Source of the DNA: Bacillota bacterium
GTDB lineage: Bacteria; Bacillota; Clostridia; Christensenellales; Aristaeellaceae
NCBI GenBank assembly: GCA_023398575.1
Contig: JAEWSC010000041.1
Coordinates: 1-11,237, forward strand
Reading direction: 5' to 3'
DNA: 11,237 bases
In this document: positions 4,740-11,237 of the stretch, in pieces
Layout of the letters: each line of letters opens with the position of its first letter
Numbering within the stretch: position 1 is the stretch's first letter
Translations under genes and position numbers: made by a program
Notes under the pieces: model-generated
Database searches by the model: none
What the model saw: only the letters and a program-made list of their open reading frames with translations
What the model was told of the DNA's origin: nothing

Positions 4740-5537
4740 TCAGCTGCCTGTTGACCGGTATTTGCGCACGCCAATCCGCCAGATGATCAGCATTAATCCA
4801 AGTACAATAAAGCCGGAGATAGGGGAGACAAAGGCAAGCCAGGGTGCTTCGCCCCACAAGGATTTACCTAGGATGTAGGCAGCCGGGAGATGCATTGTAA
4901 GCCCTATGGGAGCAACGATGAGAAACAATGCACGCATGGGCTTGGGATAAATGTCAATGGGATATTGGCAGGCTGTGCGTCCGCCATAGGTGAGAATATT
5001 GACCATTTCGATGCTCTTTACAGAGAACAGGGAGACTACGGCTTCAATCAGGAACAATCCCAGAAAGAGAGCAAAGGTGCCTGCAAGGCTGAACAGCAAG
5101 CAAATGAGCTTATCCCATGTCCAATGAATGCTTGTTTGATGTGTTGCCATGACGATTGCGGTCAGGCCAACCAGCGTGCTGCCCAAACGCCTTGGGTCCA
5201 TCTGTCCAAACATAAGCTGCACAAAAGTACCGCGAGGGCGTAAAAGTACCGTATCAAACCAGCCGGTCTGCACCATTACAGAAAAACTGCTCACCCCCCT
5301 GGCGAACCACTCTACCAAGGAGAAGGAAAATTGCATCATGCCAAAGAAGAGCAATATTTCTCCGCCATTCCATTGGCCCAGGGATGAAAAACGGCTGAAC
5401 AGCAGGAGCACGGCGCCGAATTCCCCGCCAGTCATAACGGCCATAGCCACCGTGTGCCAGAAGAAGGAGACAGGGTATTGCAAGTGGCTTTTTAAAAGCA
5501 TGCGGGATGCGTGAAGTCCATATTTCAATGTGTCCAT
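4740..5537 (-). CDS. ABC-2 type transporter permease (COG3694-like)
   Basis: A 265-aa integral membrane protein with about six hydrophobic segments, for example around FFWHTVAMAVMTGGEFGAVLL, GGEILLFFGMMQFSFSLVEW, LICLLFSLAGTFALFLGLF, and FIVLGLMLIIWRIG near the C-terminus. Motifs such as VQTGWFDTVLLRPRGTFVQL and GGRTACQYPIDIYP are typical of the uncharacterised ABC-2 permease family (Pfam ABC2_membrane_6, COG3694), which works with a second permease and an ATPase of the COG4586 type. It is probably an exporter half-channel; the substrate is unknown. It starts 3 bases after the upstream permease's stop, with its GGAGG inside that gene, so translational coupling is likely. Length is normal. Confidence 0.85.
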   Translation of the reverse strand: MDTLKYGLHASRMLLKSHLQYPVSFFWHTVAMAVMTGGEFGAVLLLFSRFSSLGQWNGGEILLFFGMMQFSFSLVEWFARGVSSFSVMVQTGWFDTVLLRPRGTFVQLMFGQMDPRRLGSTLVGLTAIVMATHQTSIHWTWDKLICLLFSLAGTFALFLGLFLIEAVVSLFSVKSIEMVNILTYGGRTACQYPIDIYPKPMRALFLIVAPIGLTMHLPAAYILGKSLWGEAPWLAFVSPISGFIVLGLMLIIWRIGVRKYRSTGS

Positions 5538-5540
5538 CGT

Positions 5541-6347
5541 TCAGCCTCCCTGTACGGTGACCCGGCGTAGGTTTTTTCTCCACCATATCTGCCCCACCAC
5601 AATCAGCAGCAAAAGCCAAGTTACCTGAATGCAAAGGGCTGGTAGAATTTCATCATATGAGAAGCTGCCTGTATAAAAGCGGATGGGCATGTCCAAAGCC
5701 TGGGCAAAGGGTTGATAGTGAATGATACTTTGAAAACTTTTAGGAAAAAGGGTAAGTGGGATAATGTTTCCAGACAGGAAAAAGAAAATCATCTGCACAA
5801 CATTGCCAATCCCTCTGGGGTCCAGTGTTCGCATGGTGATGGCATTGAGAATATTTGCGATGGCGCTGATCACACCAAACCCCAGCGTGAGGGATAGAAA
5901 AAACAGCAGGAGAGAGATAAGGCTGTGGGGCGGACCAATGGTCAGCGGTGCGGGCAGTATGGCGGCAAACGCGAACATGGGTATGGCGCGCATGACACTG
6001 CCCACAACCTTTTGTGCCAGGGTACGAAGGTACCAATAAAAATAAGTGTTCACCGGCCTACATAGTTCATAGGCAATGCCACCGGTCATTATTGCTTCTC
6101 CCAGAGCGGGATCACTGCCAAGCAATGCCCGAAAGAAAGCTTGCTGCAGCCAGACATAGGTTACCACTTGAGAAAATGGCACCGATGTATCCCCGCCGGA
6201 TGCATACAGTGCCTGGTACAAAAAGATCAATGCCAAGCCAAAGGCCAACTGGGTGACGATACCGCCAAGCGCCGCGCCGCGGTACTGGGTTTCTAAAAGC
6301 GCACGCAGCCGGAAGGCAGTGAAATAAGGCCTTAACCATTCCTTCAT
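5541..6347 (-). CDS. ABC-2 type transporter permease (COG4587-like)
   Basis: A 268-aa membrane protein with about six transmembrane segments. After a short amphipathic N-terminus (MKEWLRPYFTAFRLRALLETQYRG) come hydrophobic spans near LAFGLALIFLYQAL, MRAIPMFAFAAILPAPL, LISLLLFFLSLTLGFGVISA, VVQMIFFFLSGNIIPLTLFP and LLLLIVVGQIWW. GGIAYELCRPVNTYFYWYLRTLAQK and FLSGNIIPLTLFP are features of the COG4587 partner permease. It is expected to pair with the 265-aa permease to form the membrane channel. Its ATG overlaps the stop of the ATPase gene by four bases (ATGA), and AAGGAG lies upstream, so the three genes are tightly coupled. Substrate is unknown. Confidence 0.85.
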   Translation of the reverse strand: MKEWLRPYFTAFRLRALLETQYRGAALGGIVTQLAFGLALIFLYQALYASGGDTSVPFSQVVTYVWLQQAFFRALLGSDPALGEAIMTGGIAYELCRPVNTYFYWYLRTLAQKVVGSVMRAIPMFAFAAILPAPLTIGPPHSLISLLLFFLSLTLGFGVISAIANILNAITMRTLDPRGIGNVVQMIFFFLSGNIIPLTLFPKSFQSIIHYQPFAQALDMPIRFYTGSFSYDEILPALCIQVTWLLLLIVVGQIWWRKNLRRVTVQGG

Positions 6348-7321
6348 AGCGCCATCTCCTTGTACATGGCAGCAATCAGGTGATCTAGCTGCTGCTCTTG
6401 AACGGTAAGCTGGCTTAGCGTCCCTTCCTTTTGTAAAAGTGACAAAATCAGGTCGGTAGGCGTCTCATGTTTATCATACTGTATGATGTAGCAGCCATCT
6501 TCCTCTTGCCTTACGGTGATCCCGGCAGGAAAAGAAGGCATGGTCCGGCCATCTTGATAACAGGCCTTGATGGTGGCCAGGGTATCATAACGGGATAGCA
6601 GAGACGGTAAATTGCCGTCATACAGCAAGCTGCCACGGCCAAGCACCATCACCCTGTTGCATAATGCCGCAATATCACTCATGTCATGTGTGGTGAGCAG
6701 GATGGTTGTGCCATGGGTCTTGTTTTCTTTTTGGAGAAAGGAGCGCAGGGATAATTTGCTGACTGCATCCAGGCCGATGGTCGGCTCATCCAGAAATAAA
6801 AGCTCAGGACTGTGTAATAGTGATCCGCACAACTCTGCGCGCATCCTTTGTCCAAGGCTCAATTGGCGCAGCGGGGTCTGTAAAAGTGGCTGAAGCTCCA
6901 GCGCATCACACAGTTCCTTAAGGCGGGAAATGTAGTCTGTCTGTGAGACGCGGTAGATGTCCTTTAACAAGTCATACGAATCCTTTATAGGCACATCCCA
7001 CCATAATTGAGTGCGCTGTCCAAAGACAACACCGATACGGCGAACATGGGTTTTGCGGTTAAGCCAGGGTGTCAAGCCTCCAATTGTGGCTTCGCCGCCG
7101 TCTGGCGTCAGGATGCCGCTGAGGATTTTCACTGTGGTGGATTTCCCGGCGCCATTGGGGCCAATATAGCCCACCAATTCACCCTTTTCGATGGAGAATG
7201 AAACATCGCTTAACGCCGAGACGATTGCCTTTTCTCTTCTGAGCAGGCGAAAAGCGCCTTTTTCTGCACGACGCCGCAGTGTAAAGGTTTTGTTGAGGTT
7301 TTGAACAGATATGTATGCCAT
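6344..7321 (-). CDS. ABC transporter ATP-binding protein (COG4586-like)
   Basis: A 325-aa cytoplasmic ATPase that would power the two ABC-2 permeases. Motifs are complete: Walker A GPNGAGKST (54-62), Q-loop Q102 in VVFGQRTQLWWDV, signature LSLGQ (154-158), Walker B LLFLDEP (174-180) with D178/E179, D-loop GLD (183-185) and the switch H212. The QLWWD segment after the Q-loop is characteristic of the COG4586 group, as is the insertion-rich N-terminus (TLRRRAEKGAFRLLRREK). The last ~85 residues are a small alpha/beta extension common in ABC-2 exporters. I chose ATG 7321 because GGGAG lies 6-10 bases upstream. The frame is open back to 7393 but would run into the promoter. It is the first gene of the operon. 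Confidence 0.92.
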   Translation of the reverse strand: MAYISVQNLNKTFTLRRRAEKGAFRLLRREKAIVSALSDVSFSIEKGELVGYIGPNGAGKSTTVKILSGILTPDGGEATIGGLTPWLNRKTHVRRIGVVFGQRTQLWWDVPIKDSYDLLKDIYRVSQTDYISRLKELCDALELQPLLQTPLRQLSLGQRMRAELCGSLLHSPELLFLDEPTIGLDAVSKLSLRSFLQKENKTHGTTILLTTHDMSDIAALCNRVMVLGRGSLLYDGNLPSLLSRYDTLATIKACYQDGRTMPSFPAGITVRQEEDGCYIIQYDKHETPTDLILSLLQKEGTLSQLTVQEQQLDHLIAAMYKEMAL

Positions 7322-7360
7322 ATTAGCTCCCTTCGGTCGAAACAAGAAACAGGGTTTTTT

Positions 7361-7389
7361 ATTATAGGCGTCACGGAAAGAATTGTCAA
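7361..7389 (-). promoter_or_regulatory. Consensus sigma-A promoter of the ABC operon
   Basis: On the minus strand TTGACA (7384-7389) and TATAAT (7361-7366), both perfect, are separated by 17 bases. The start point should be near 7354, leaving a leader of about 33 bases before ATG 7321. Such a perfect promoter predicts strong, largely unregulated expression unless a repressor binds. I see no obvious operator overlapping it. Confidence 0.85.
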
Positions 7390-7619
7390 TCATTTCTGAA
7401 GGGCATTATCAAAATGTTATCCCATAGTCGCATATCAAGCCCAAAACGTTTTTTTGCATTAACAGTTGCATGTTTCAGACGATATATATTAGTATTGATT
7501 TAATTACGTCGTTGTTGATAAATTGATATGGCCTGAAAATTCGTTAAGTGTAAACACAGAGCTTGAATCTAAGTGCTTTAATAAAAATATTATCATGGTG
7601 CTGTAGGAGGCACGGTTTC
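7390..7619. other. AT-rich divergent intergenic region with a short tandem repeat
   Basis: Non-coding region between the divergent ABC operon and the sensor gene. It holds a T7 run (7449-7455), then the 12-base-spaced repeat TTGCATTAACAG / TTGCATGTTTCAG (7454-7478). A weak + strand promoter candidate follows: TTGATT (7495-7500), 18 bases, TAAATT (7519-7524), matching four of six positions in each box. The sensor's ribosome binding site AGGAGG is at 7605-7610. No small gene or RNA could be supported. Confidence 0.4.
7454..7478. repeat. Tandem TTGCAT repeat, possible regulator site
   Basis: Two copies of TTGCAT spaced 12 bases apart (start to start) each continue to a terminal CAG. They lie upstream of the weak promoter candidate for the large sensor gene. 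This could be a direct-repeat binding site for a regulator or chance in AT-rich sequence. Confidence 0.3.
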
Positions 7620-10600
7620 ATGGATATGGGTGTCGTCCTGATCCGGCTTTTCGTAAACACTGCCCCTGTATTGGCGGCACTGTATATGTATATGGGTATC
7701 CGTTTCTGGCGGTATGGAAAGAAAAACGGATATGCATGGTTTGCCATGCTGCTGTTTTGCTGTGCCTCTTTTGCCCTTGAATACTATTTTGAAATGCATG
7801 CCTCCGATATCCCAACCAAGCTTTTGTTAAGATCTGTCTCTGTATGGACGGTCTCGATGCTGCCGGCTTTTGGTATACTCTACATTCGCCGGAGAACAAA
7901 AAAAGAGCAAGAAGCCAAATGGTTGTCCTCTGCCATGGTCGTCTTGGCTTTCATGATTGGAATATTGTTTATACTAAATCCCTATCACAGCTTGTTTTAC
8001 AAAGACGTGTTCGTGCGCAATATCGGCGGGTATTCCGCTTTATATCTTTCCAAAGGGCCGATGTACTTTGTACTTTGCGGCTATTTTGTGCTGTTTGTGC
8101 TGTATGGAATCTATTGCTTATGGGGTGCCCACCATGCAGCGCAATACCCATCTGAGAGGCGTCGATACCTGCTATTAATCTTCTTTTTGGCTTCTATGAT
8201 GCCTGGTGTCCTTTGGCAGGTGATGGGTCTGGAAAGGATATTTGATCCGACGCCTGTGTTTCTTTTGTATCTGGGGTCTGTTTCCTTGTGGGGCGGCGGA
8301 AAAAACGATTTGATGCAGACCCAGTTGGCCCGGTGGGATGAGATGTATCTTGACAGCCCCGAACCAGCATTTTTGTTCTCAGAGGAGGGCGAACAGAAAA
8401 AGTCAAATTTGGCTGCAGACCGCCTTCAGTGCATAGCGGAAATAAAGTCCGAGACATTGAAAAAGCTATTTGACCAGGCGGCGGCATGCAAGGTTCCGGT
8501 TGGCTTTCCCGTAGAGCGGCCCGTCCAATGGATGGATGTCAGGAAAAGTGTGTTTGGGGCAAGCTTAAACTACTTGCATTACCATTTAACAGATATAACG
8601 GATAAGCGCAGCCAGCATCAGCGCTTGCGTTCCAGTGAGGAGCAGTACCGGCTGCTGATTACCCAAATGCAGCAAGGGCTTGCCGTATTTGAAGCGGATG
8701 AAAGAAAGCCGCCTGAATCTTATGTATGTCAGCATGGCAATGAAGCATTTGCTAAGTCTGTTGGGGTGGCTTGTGCATCCATGCTGCCGGGACTCCGAAT
8801 CATAGATGTTTTCCCTATGATGGATGAGGGTTGGAGAGGCGCGATTTACCAAGTATCCAAAGGTGTTGAGGTACCCAGATTTGAACGCTATTGGGCAGAA
8901 AAGAAGCGTAGCTTTGGTATACGCATATATGCCCCGCTGCCGGGCCAGGTAGCCGTGATTCTTTCCGATATTACAGATCGCAAGTCCATTGAGCAAGAGC
9001 TTCGTACAAAGGACAAGCTTCTTCTGGCAGTTATTGGCCTTACACAAGATCTGCTGGGTGTTCAAGAATATGAAAAAATTATACCCCGGGCTTTGGCACT
9101 GGTAGGCGAGGCTATGGATACAAGCCGCGGCTATTTATTTGAATGCGCGTATCAAAACGACGCGCTGCATTCTGTGAATTTGCGGGCACAGTGGAGTGCG
9201 CCGGGCATATTGCCGCTTAAGGAGCATCCGTTGACTGGTCAGATAAATAGCTCGGGTATATTGGACTTTCTATCAGAGCTGCAGACTGGAAAGGCATATG
9301 CCATGCAAATGGGGGATAACGCGCAGTGTGATGGCCAGCAGCTTTTGATTGGTCAGGATATGAAGTCACTGCTTGTGCTGCCTGTTTTTGCTGGAGAACT
9401 GTTTTGGGGCTTTGTTGGCTTTGATGAATGCCGTTGGCATCGGAACTGGACGACAACAGAGCAAGGCGTCTTGCGCTTGTTTGCCGACTCCTTGGGCCGT
9501 GCGGTCGAGCGCTATATGAACGAGTTGAAGCTGCGCAGCGCGCAGGAGCGCAATACAGCTATGCTTCATGCTATACCAGATTTATTCTTCATCATCACAA
9601 GGGAGGGAAAGGTTACCCACTACCATGCATCCATAAGGCAGAACGAACAGCATATTCTGCCTGAACGGTTCTTGGATAAGTTGGTAACGGAAGCCTTCCC
9701 ACCCAGCACGGGGCTTCCGATGCTAAATCATGTGCGGATTGCCCTGAGCGAGAATACGATGCGGCTTTTCGAATTCACAATGGATATGGCGGGGCAGATC
9801 ATGCATTTTGAAGGCAGGCTGCTGCCTATCAATCAGGAATCTGTTTTGCTTCTGGCAAGAGATATCACCGAGCGGAAACGGCGCTTGGAGAGGATAGAAT
9901 ACTTAAGTTATCACGACCAACTGACTGGGTTATATAACCGGCGCAGGTATAAGCAGCAGATCATGCGAATTGACAAAAGCGATAATTTGCCGCTTGCGGT
10001 AATCATGGCCGACTTAAATGGTTTGAAGCTTACCAACGACGCGTTTGGACACCAAATGGGCGATTTGCTTTTGACAAAAACGGCAGATGTGTTGCTTAGG
10101 GTATGCCCTGCCGAGACGGTATACCATATGGGCGGAGATGAGTTTGTTATCCTTCTTCCGCATACGGGTACCGGCGATGCAGAGATGATCTGCCGCAGCA
10201 TACAAAAAGAAATCGGTGCCGAATCCACTGGCATGCTGGTGTTTTCTATATCTATCGGATATGCGGTGAAGCGGACAGCTGAAGAGTCCATCAGCGATGT
10301 CTTCCGCCAGGCAGAGGATGACATGTACCGCCACAAGTTGACCGAAGGTGCCGAAATGCGCCGGCGTGCTGTGAATCAGATACTGCAGGCGTTATATCAG
10401 CGCAGTCCAAGAGAGATGCAGCATTCCAAGCAGGTAGGGGAATTGAGCGAAAAAATTGCAAGGGCAATGGGTTTAGGGCAAGAATCTGTTAGCCAGGCCT
10501 ATCAGGCAGGCCTCATGCATGATATCGGCAAGATCGGCATTGATCAGGAGATATTGGAGAAAAGCGCAAGGCTGAATGATGCAGAACGTCGGGAAATGCG

Positions 10601-11018
10601 CCGTCATAGCGAAGTTGGTTACCGGCTATTAAATGCAGTGCATGGCTTGTCGAATATTGCGCCCTTTGTTTTGGAACACCATGAGCGTTGGGACGGTACG
10701 GGCTATCCAAAGGGGATTACCGGAGAGAAGACGACGTTGATATCAAGAATCATAGCAGTGGCTGACTGTTTTGATGCCATGATATCGCCACGTACATATA
10801 AAGAACCAATTACACAAGCGGAAGCCATTATGGAGGTGAAATCCTGTGCCGGTAAGCAATTTGACCCACAGGTTGCACGCGCGTTTGTAGAGGGTGTTAT
10901 GGGATATGTTTGGGATGAACCGTATACTCATTCGGCGGAGAAGATTACAATAGATGCTGCACAAACATACTTGGAACACAAGCCAAGAATAAGGCAGCAA
11001 GAAGAGATTGGCATGTAA
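7620..11018 (+). CDS. Membrane sensor with 7TM-PAS-PAS-GAF-PAS-GGDEF-HD-GYP, predicted cyclic di-GMP enzyme
   Basis: A 1132-aa protein predicted to make and/or degrade cyclic di-GMP at the membrane. Residues 1-225: seven hydrophobic helices of the 7TM histidine-kinase-type sensor (NPYH at 120-123, WQVMG and DPTPVFLLYLG near the end). About 230-335: degenerate PAS ending DITDKR (325). 337-460: PAS ending DITDRK (450). 465-635: GAF. 640-760: PAS ending DITERK (748). 760-920: GGDEF domain, with DQLTGLYNRR from 766, MADLNGLKLTNDAFGHQMGD, and intact GGDEF at 838-842. The upstream inhibitory RxxD site is replaced by CPAE. 930-1090: HD-GYP phosphodiesterase, with HD at 967-968 (MHDIGKIGI), HSEVGYRLL, LEHHERWDGTGYP (GYP 1028-1030) and VADCFDAM. 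I chose ATG 7620 because AGGAGG (7605-7610) precedes it; a TTG at 7563 lacks one. It is a lone gene between a divergent operon and a terminator. Confidence 0.93.
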   Translation: MDMGVVLIRLFVNTAPVLAALYMYMGIRFWRYGKKNGYAWFAMLLFCCASFALEYYFEMHASDIPTKLLLRSVSVWTVSMLPAFGILYIRRRTKKEQEAKWLSSAMVVLAFMIGILFILNPYHSLFYKDVFVRNIGGYSALYLSKGPMYFVLCGYFVLFVLYGIYCLWGAHHAAQYPSERRRYLLLIFFLASMMPGVLWQVMGLERIFDPTPVFLLYLGSVSLWGGGKNDLMQTQLARWDEMYLDSPEPAFLFSEEGEQKKSNLAADRLQCIAEIKSETLKKLFDQAAACKVPVGFPVERPVQWMDVRKSVFGASLNYLHYHLTDITDKRSQHQRLRSSEEQYRLLITQMQQGLAVFEADERKPPESYVCQHGNEAFAKSVGVACASMLPGLRIIDVFPMMDEGWRGAIYQVSKGVEVPRFERYWAEKKRSFGIRIYAPLPGQVAVILSDITDRKSIEQELRTKDKLLLAVIGLTQDLLGVQEYEKIIPRALALVGEAMDTSRGYLFECAYQNDALHSVNLRAQWSAPGILPLKEHPLTGQINSSGILDFLSELQTGKAYAMQMGDNAQCDGQQLLIGQDMKSLLVLPVFAGELFWGFVGFDECRWHRNWTTTEQGVLRLFADSLGRAVERYMNELKLRSAQERNTAMLHAIPDLFFIITREGKVTHYHASIRQNEQHILPERFLDKLVTEAFPPSTGLPMLNHVRIALSENTMRLFEFTMDMAGQIMHFEGRLLPINQESVLLLARDITERKRRLERIEYLSYHDQLTGLYNRRRYKQQIMRIDKSDNLPLAVIMADLNGLKLTNDAFGHQMGDLLLTKTADVLLRVCPAETVYHMGGDEFVILLPHTGTGDAEMICRSIQKEIGAESTGMLVFSISIGYAVKRTAEESISDVFRQAEDDMYRHKLTEGAEMRRRAVNQILQALYQRSPREMQHSKQVGELSEKIARAMGLGQESVSQAYQAGLMHDIGKIGIDQEILEKSARLNDAERREMRRHSEVGYRLLNAVHGLSNIAPFVLEHHERWDGTGYPKGITGEKTTLISRIIAVADCFDAMISPRTYKEPITQAEAIMEVKSCAGKQFDPQVARAFVEGVMGYVWDEPYTHSAEKITIDAAQTYLEHKPRIRQQEEIGM

Positions 11019-11042
11019 AGATGATCGTGAATAGATAAATAT

Positions 11043-11102
11043 AAAGAGCTCTGACCTTACGCATAAACCAAACTTGATGATGCGTAAGGTCAGAGCTCTT
11101 TT
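11043..11102. terminator. Long-stem terminator after the sensor gene, probably bidirectional
   Basis: A perfect 22-bp stem pairs 11043-11064 (AAAGAGCTCTGACC...) with 11080-11101 (...GGTCAGAGCTCTTT), with a 15-base loop. It begins 25 bases after the sensor stop. The + strand ends in CTCTTTT; the minus strand reads CTCTTT then ATATTTA. The A-rich/T-rich arms suit termination from both sides. Confidence 0.8.
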
Positions 11103-11237
11103 GATATGAAAAAGGGAGTGTCGCAAAATCCGTGTAAATGGAATACTTTCTGAAAGTTGGGAAAAAACTACTACCGCTTTTACTCCTGCGCAGGGTAGGG
11201 CAACGCTGGGGAGCGACCCGAGCGGTACAGGAGGTTT
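11103..11237. other. Right-end non-coding stretch, cut by the window
   Basis: No coding frame is evident in these 135 bases. They contain GGGAGTGTCGCAAAATC (11114-11130), which is reminiscent of insertion-sequence ends but is not identifiable. Further on are TACTCCTG (11181-11188), CTGGGGAGC (11206-11214) and a final AGGAGG (11229-11234). The last could be the ribosome binding site of a gene starting just outside the window. The two 8-9 base strings recur in inverted orientation at 2900-2913. Confidence 0.35.

Noticed and set aside
4681..4857. N-terminal extension of recO into the permease gene
   Set aside because: The extension overlaps permease codons, has no RecO similarity, and a GGAGG site precedes ATG 4680.
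7322..7393. N-terminal extension of the ABC ATPase
   Set aside because: It would cover the perfect TTGACA/TATAAT promoter, and a GGGAG site directly precedes ATG 7321.
7563..7619. TTG start for the large sensor, adding 19 residues
   Set aside because: No ribosome binding site before TTG 7563; AGGAGG at 7605-7610 fits ATG 7620.
9911..10336. Minus-strand 141-aa open frame opposite the GGDEF domain
   Set aside because: It is antisense to intact catalytic GGDEF codons and has no supporting start context or family features.
7620..11018. Idea that the sensor is a histidine kinase because of its 7TM and PAS domains
   Set aside because: There is no HisKA or HATPase domain; the output is GGDEF plus HD-GYP.

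Overview
The window looks like a chromosomal segment of a low-to-mid GC Firmicute, probably a member of Clostridia. The reasons are the translation/transcription gene order tuf-rpmG-secE-nusG-rplK-rplA, strong AGGAGG-type ribosome binding sites, a 4-Cys L33, a short 122-aa DtxR-like regulator and a COG4586/4587/3694-type ABC exporter. Genus cannot be fixed from the sequence alone.

Region 1 (1-2744, + strand): the 3' end of tuf (EF-Tu) with a strong hairpin behind it, a promoter, then rpmG, secE, nusG, rplK and rplA. This is core information-processing DNA with house-keeping codon use. The gaps before rplK and rplA carry structured leaders that share a GTGGGAGG...ACCACA...GGAGG pattern, probably translational control elements. 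A long hairpin terminator directly follows rplA, so the usual continuation rplJ-rplL-rpoB is missing.

Region 2 (2745-3050): a non-coding junction with a large inverted repeat and GC-rich sequence, ending in a clear promoter with a palindrome inside its spacer. Region 3 (3051-3952, + strand): a short DtxR/MntR-like metalloregulator and an unrecognised 156-aa protein with one N-terminal membrane segment. The second gene ends with a 4-base convergent overlap with recO, and a + strand terminator candidate lies inside recO.

Region 4 (3949-7389, - strand): from a consensus promoter (TTGACA-17-TATAAT) run an ABC ATPase, two ABC-2 type permeases and recO, tightly spaced and probably one transcript. 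The three ABC proteins form an exporter of unknown substrate; recO is the recombination mediator.

Region 5 (7390-11237, + strand): an AT-rich intergenic stretch with a short direct repeat, then one very large membrane sensor of 1132 aa. It has a 7-helix sensor, three PAS or PAS-like domains, GAF, GGDEF and HD-GYP, and is likely to make and/or degrade cyclic di-GMP. A 22-bp stem terminator follows, then 135 bases of non-coding sequence that partly resembles, in inverted orientation, the junction after rplA.

I see no CRISPR array, tRNA, rRNA, transposase or defence system. The items most worth a second look are the paired ribosomal-protein leaders, the broken rplA-rplJ synteny with its repeat-like junction, the operator-like palindrome ahead of the DtxR gene, and the large cyclic di-GMP sensor.
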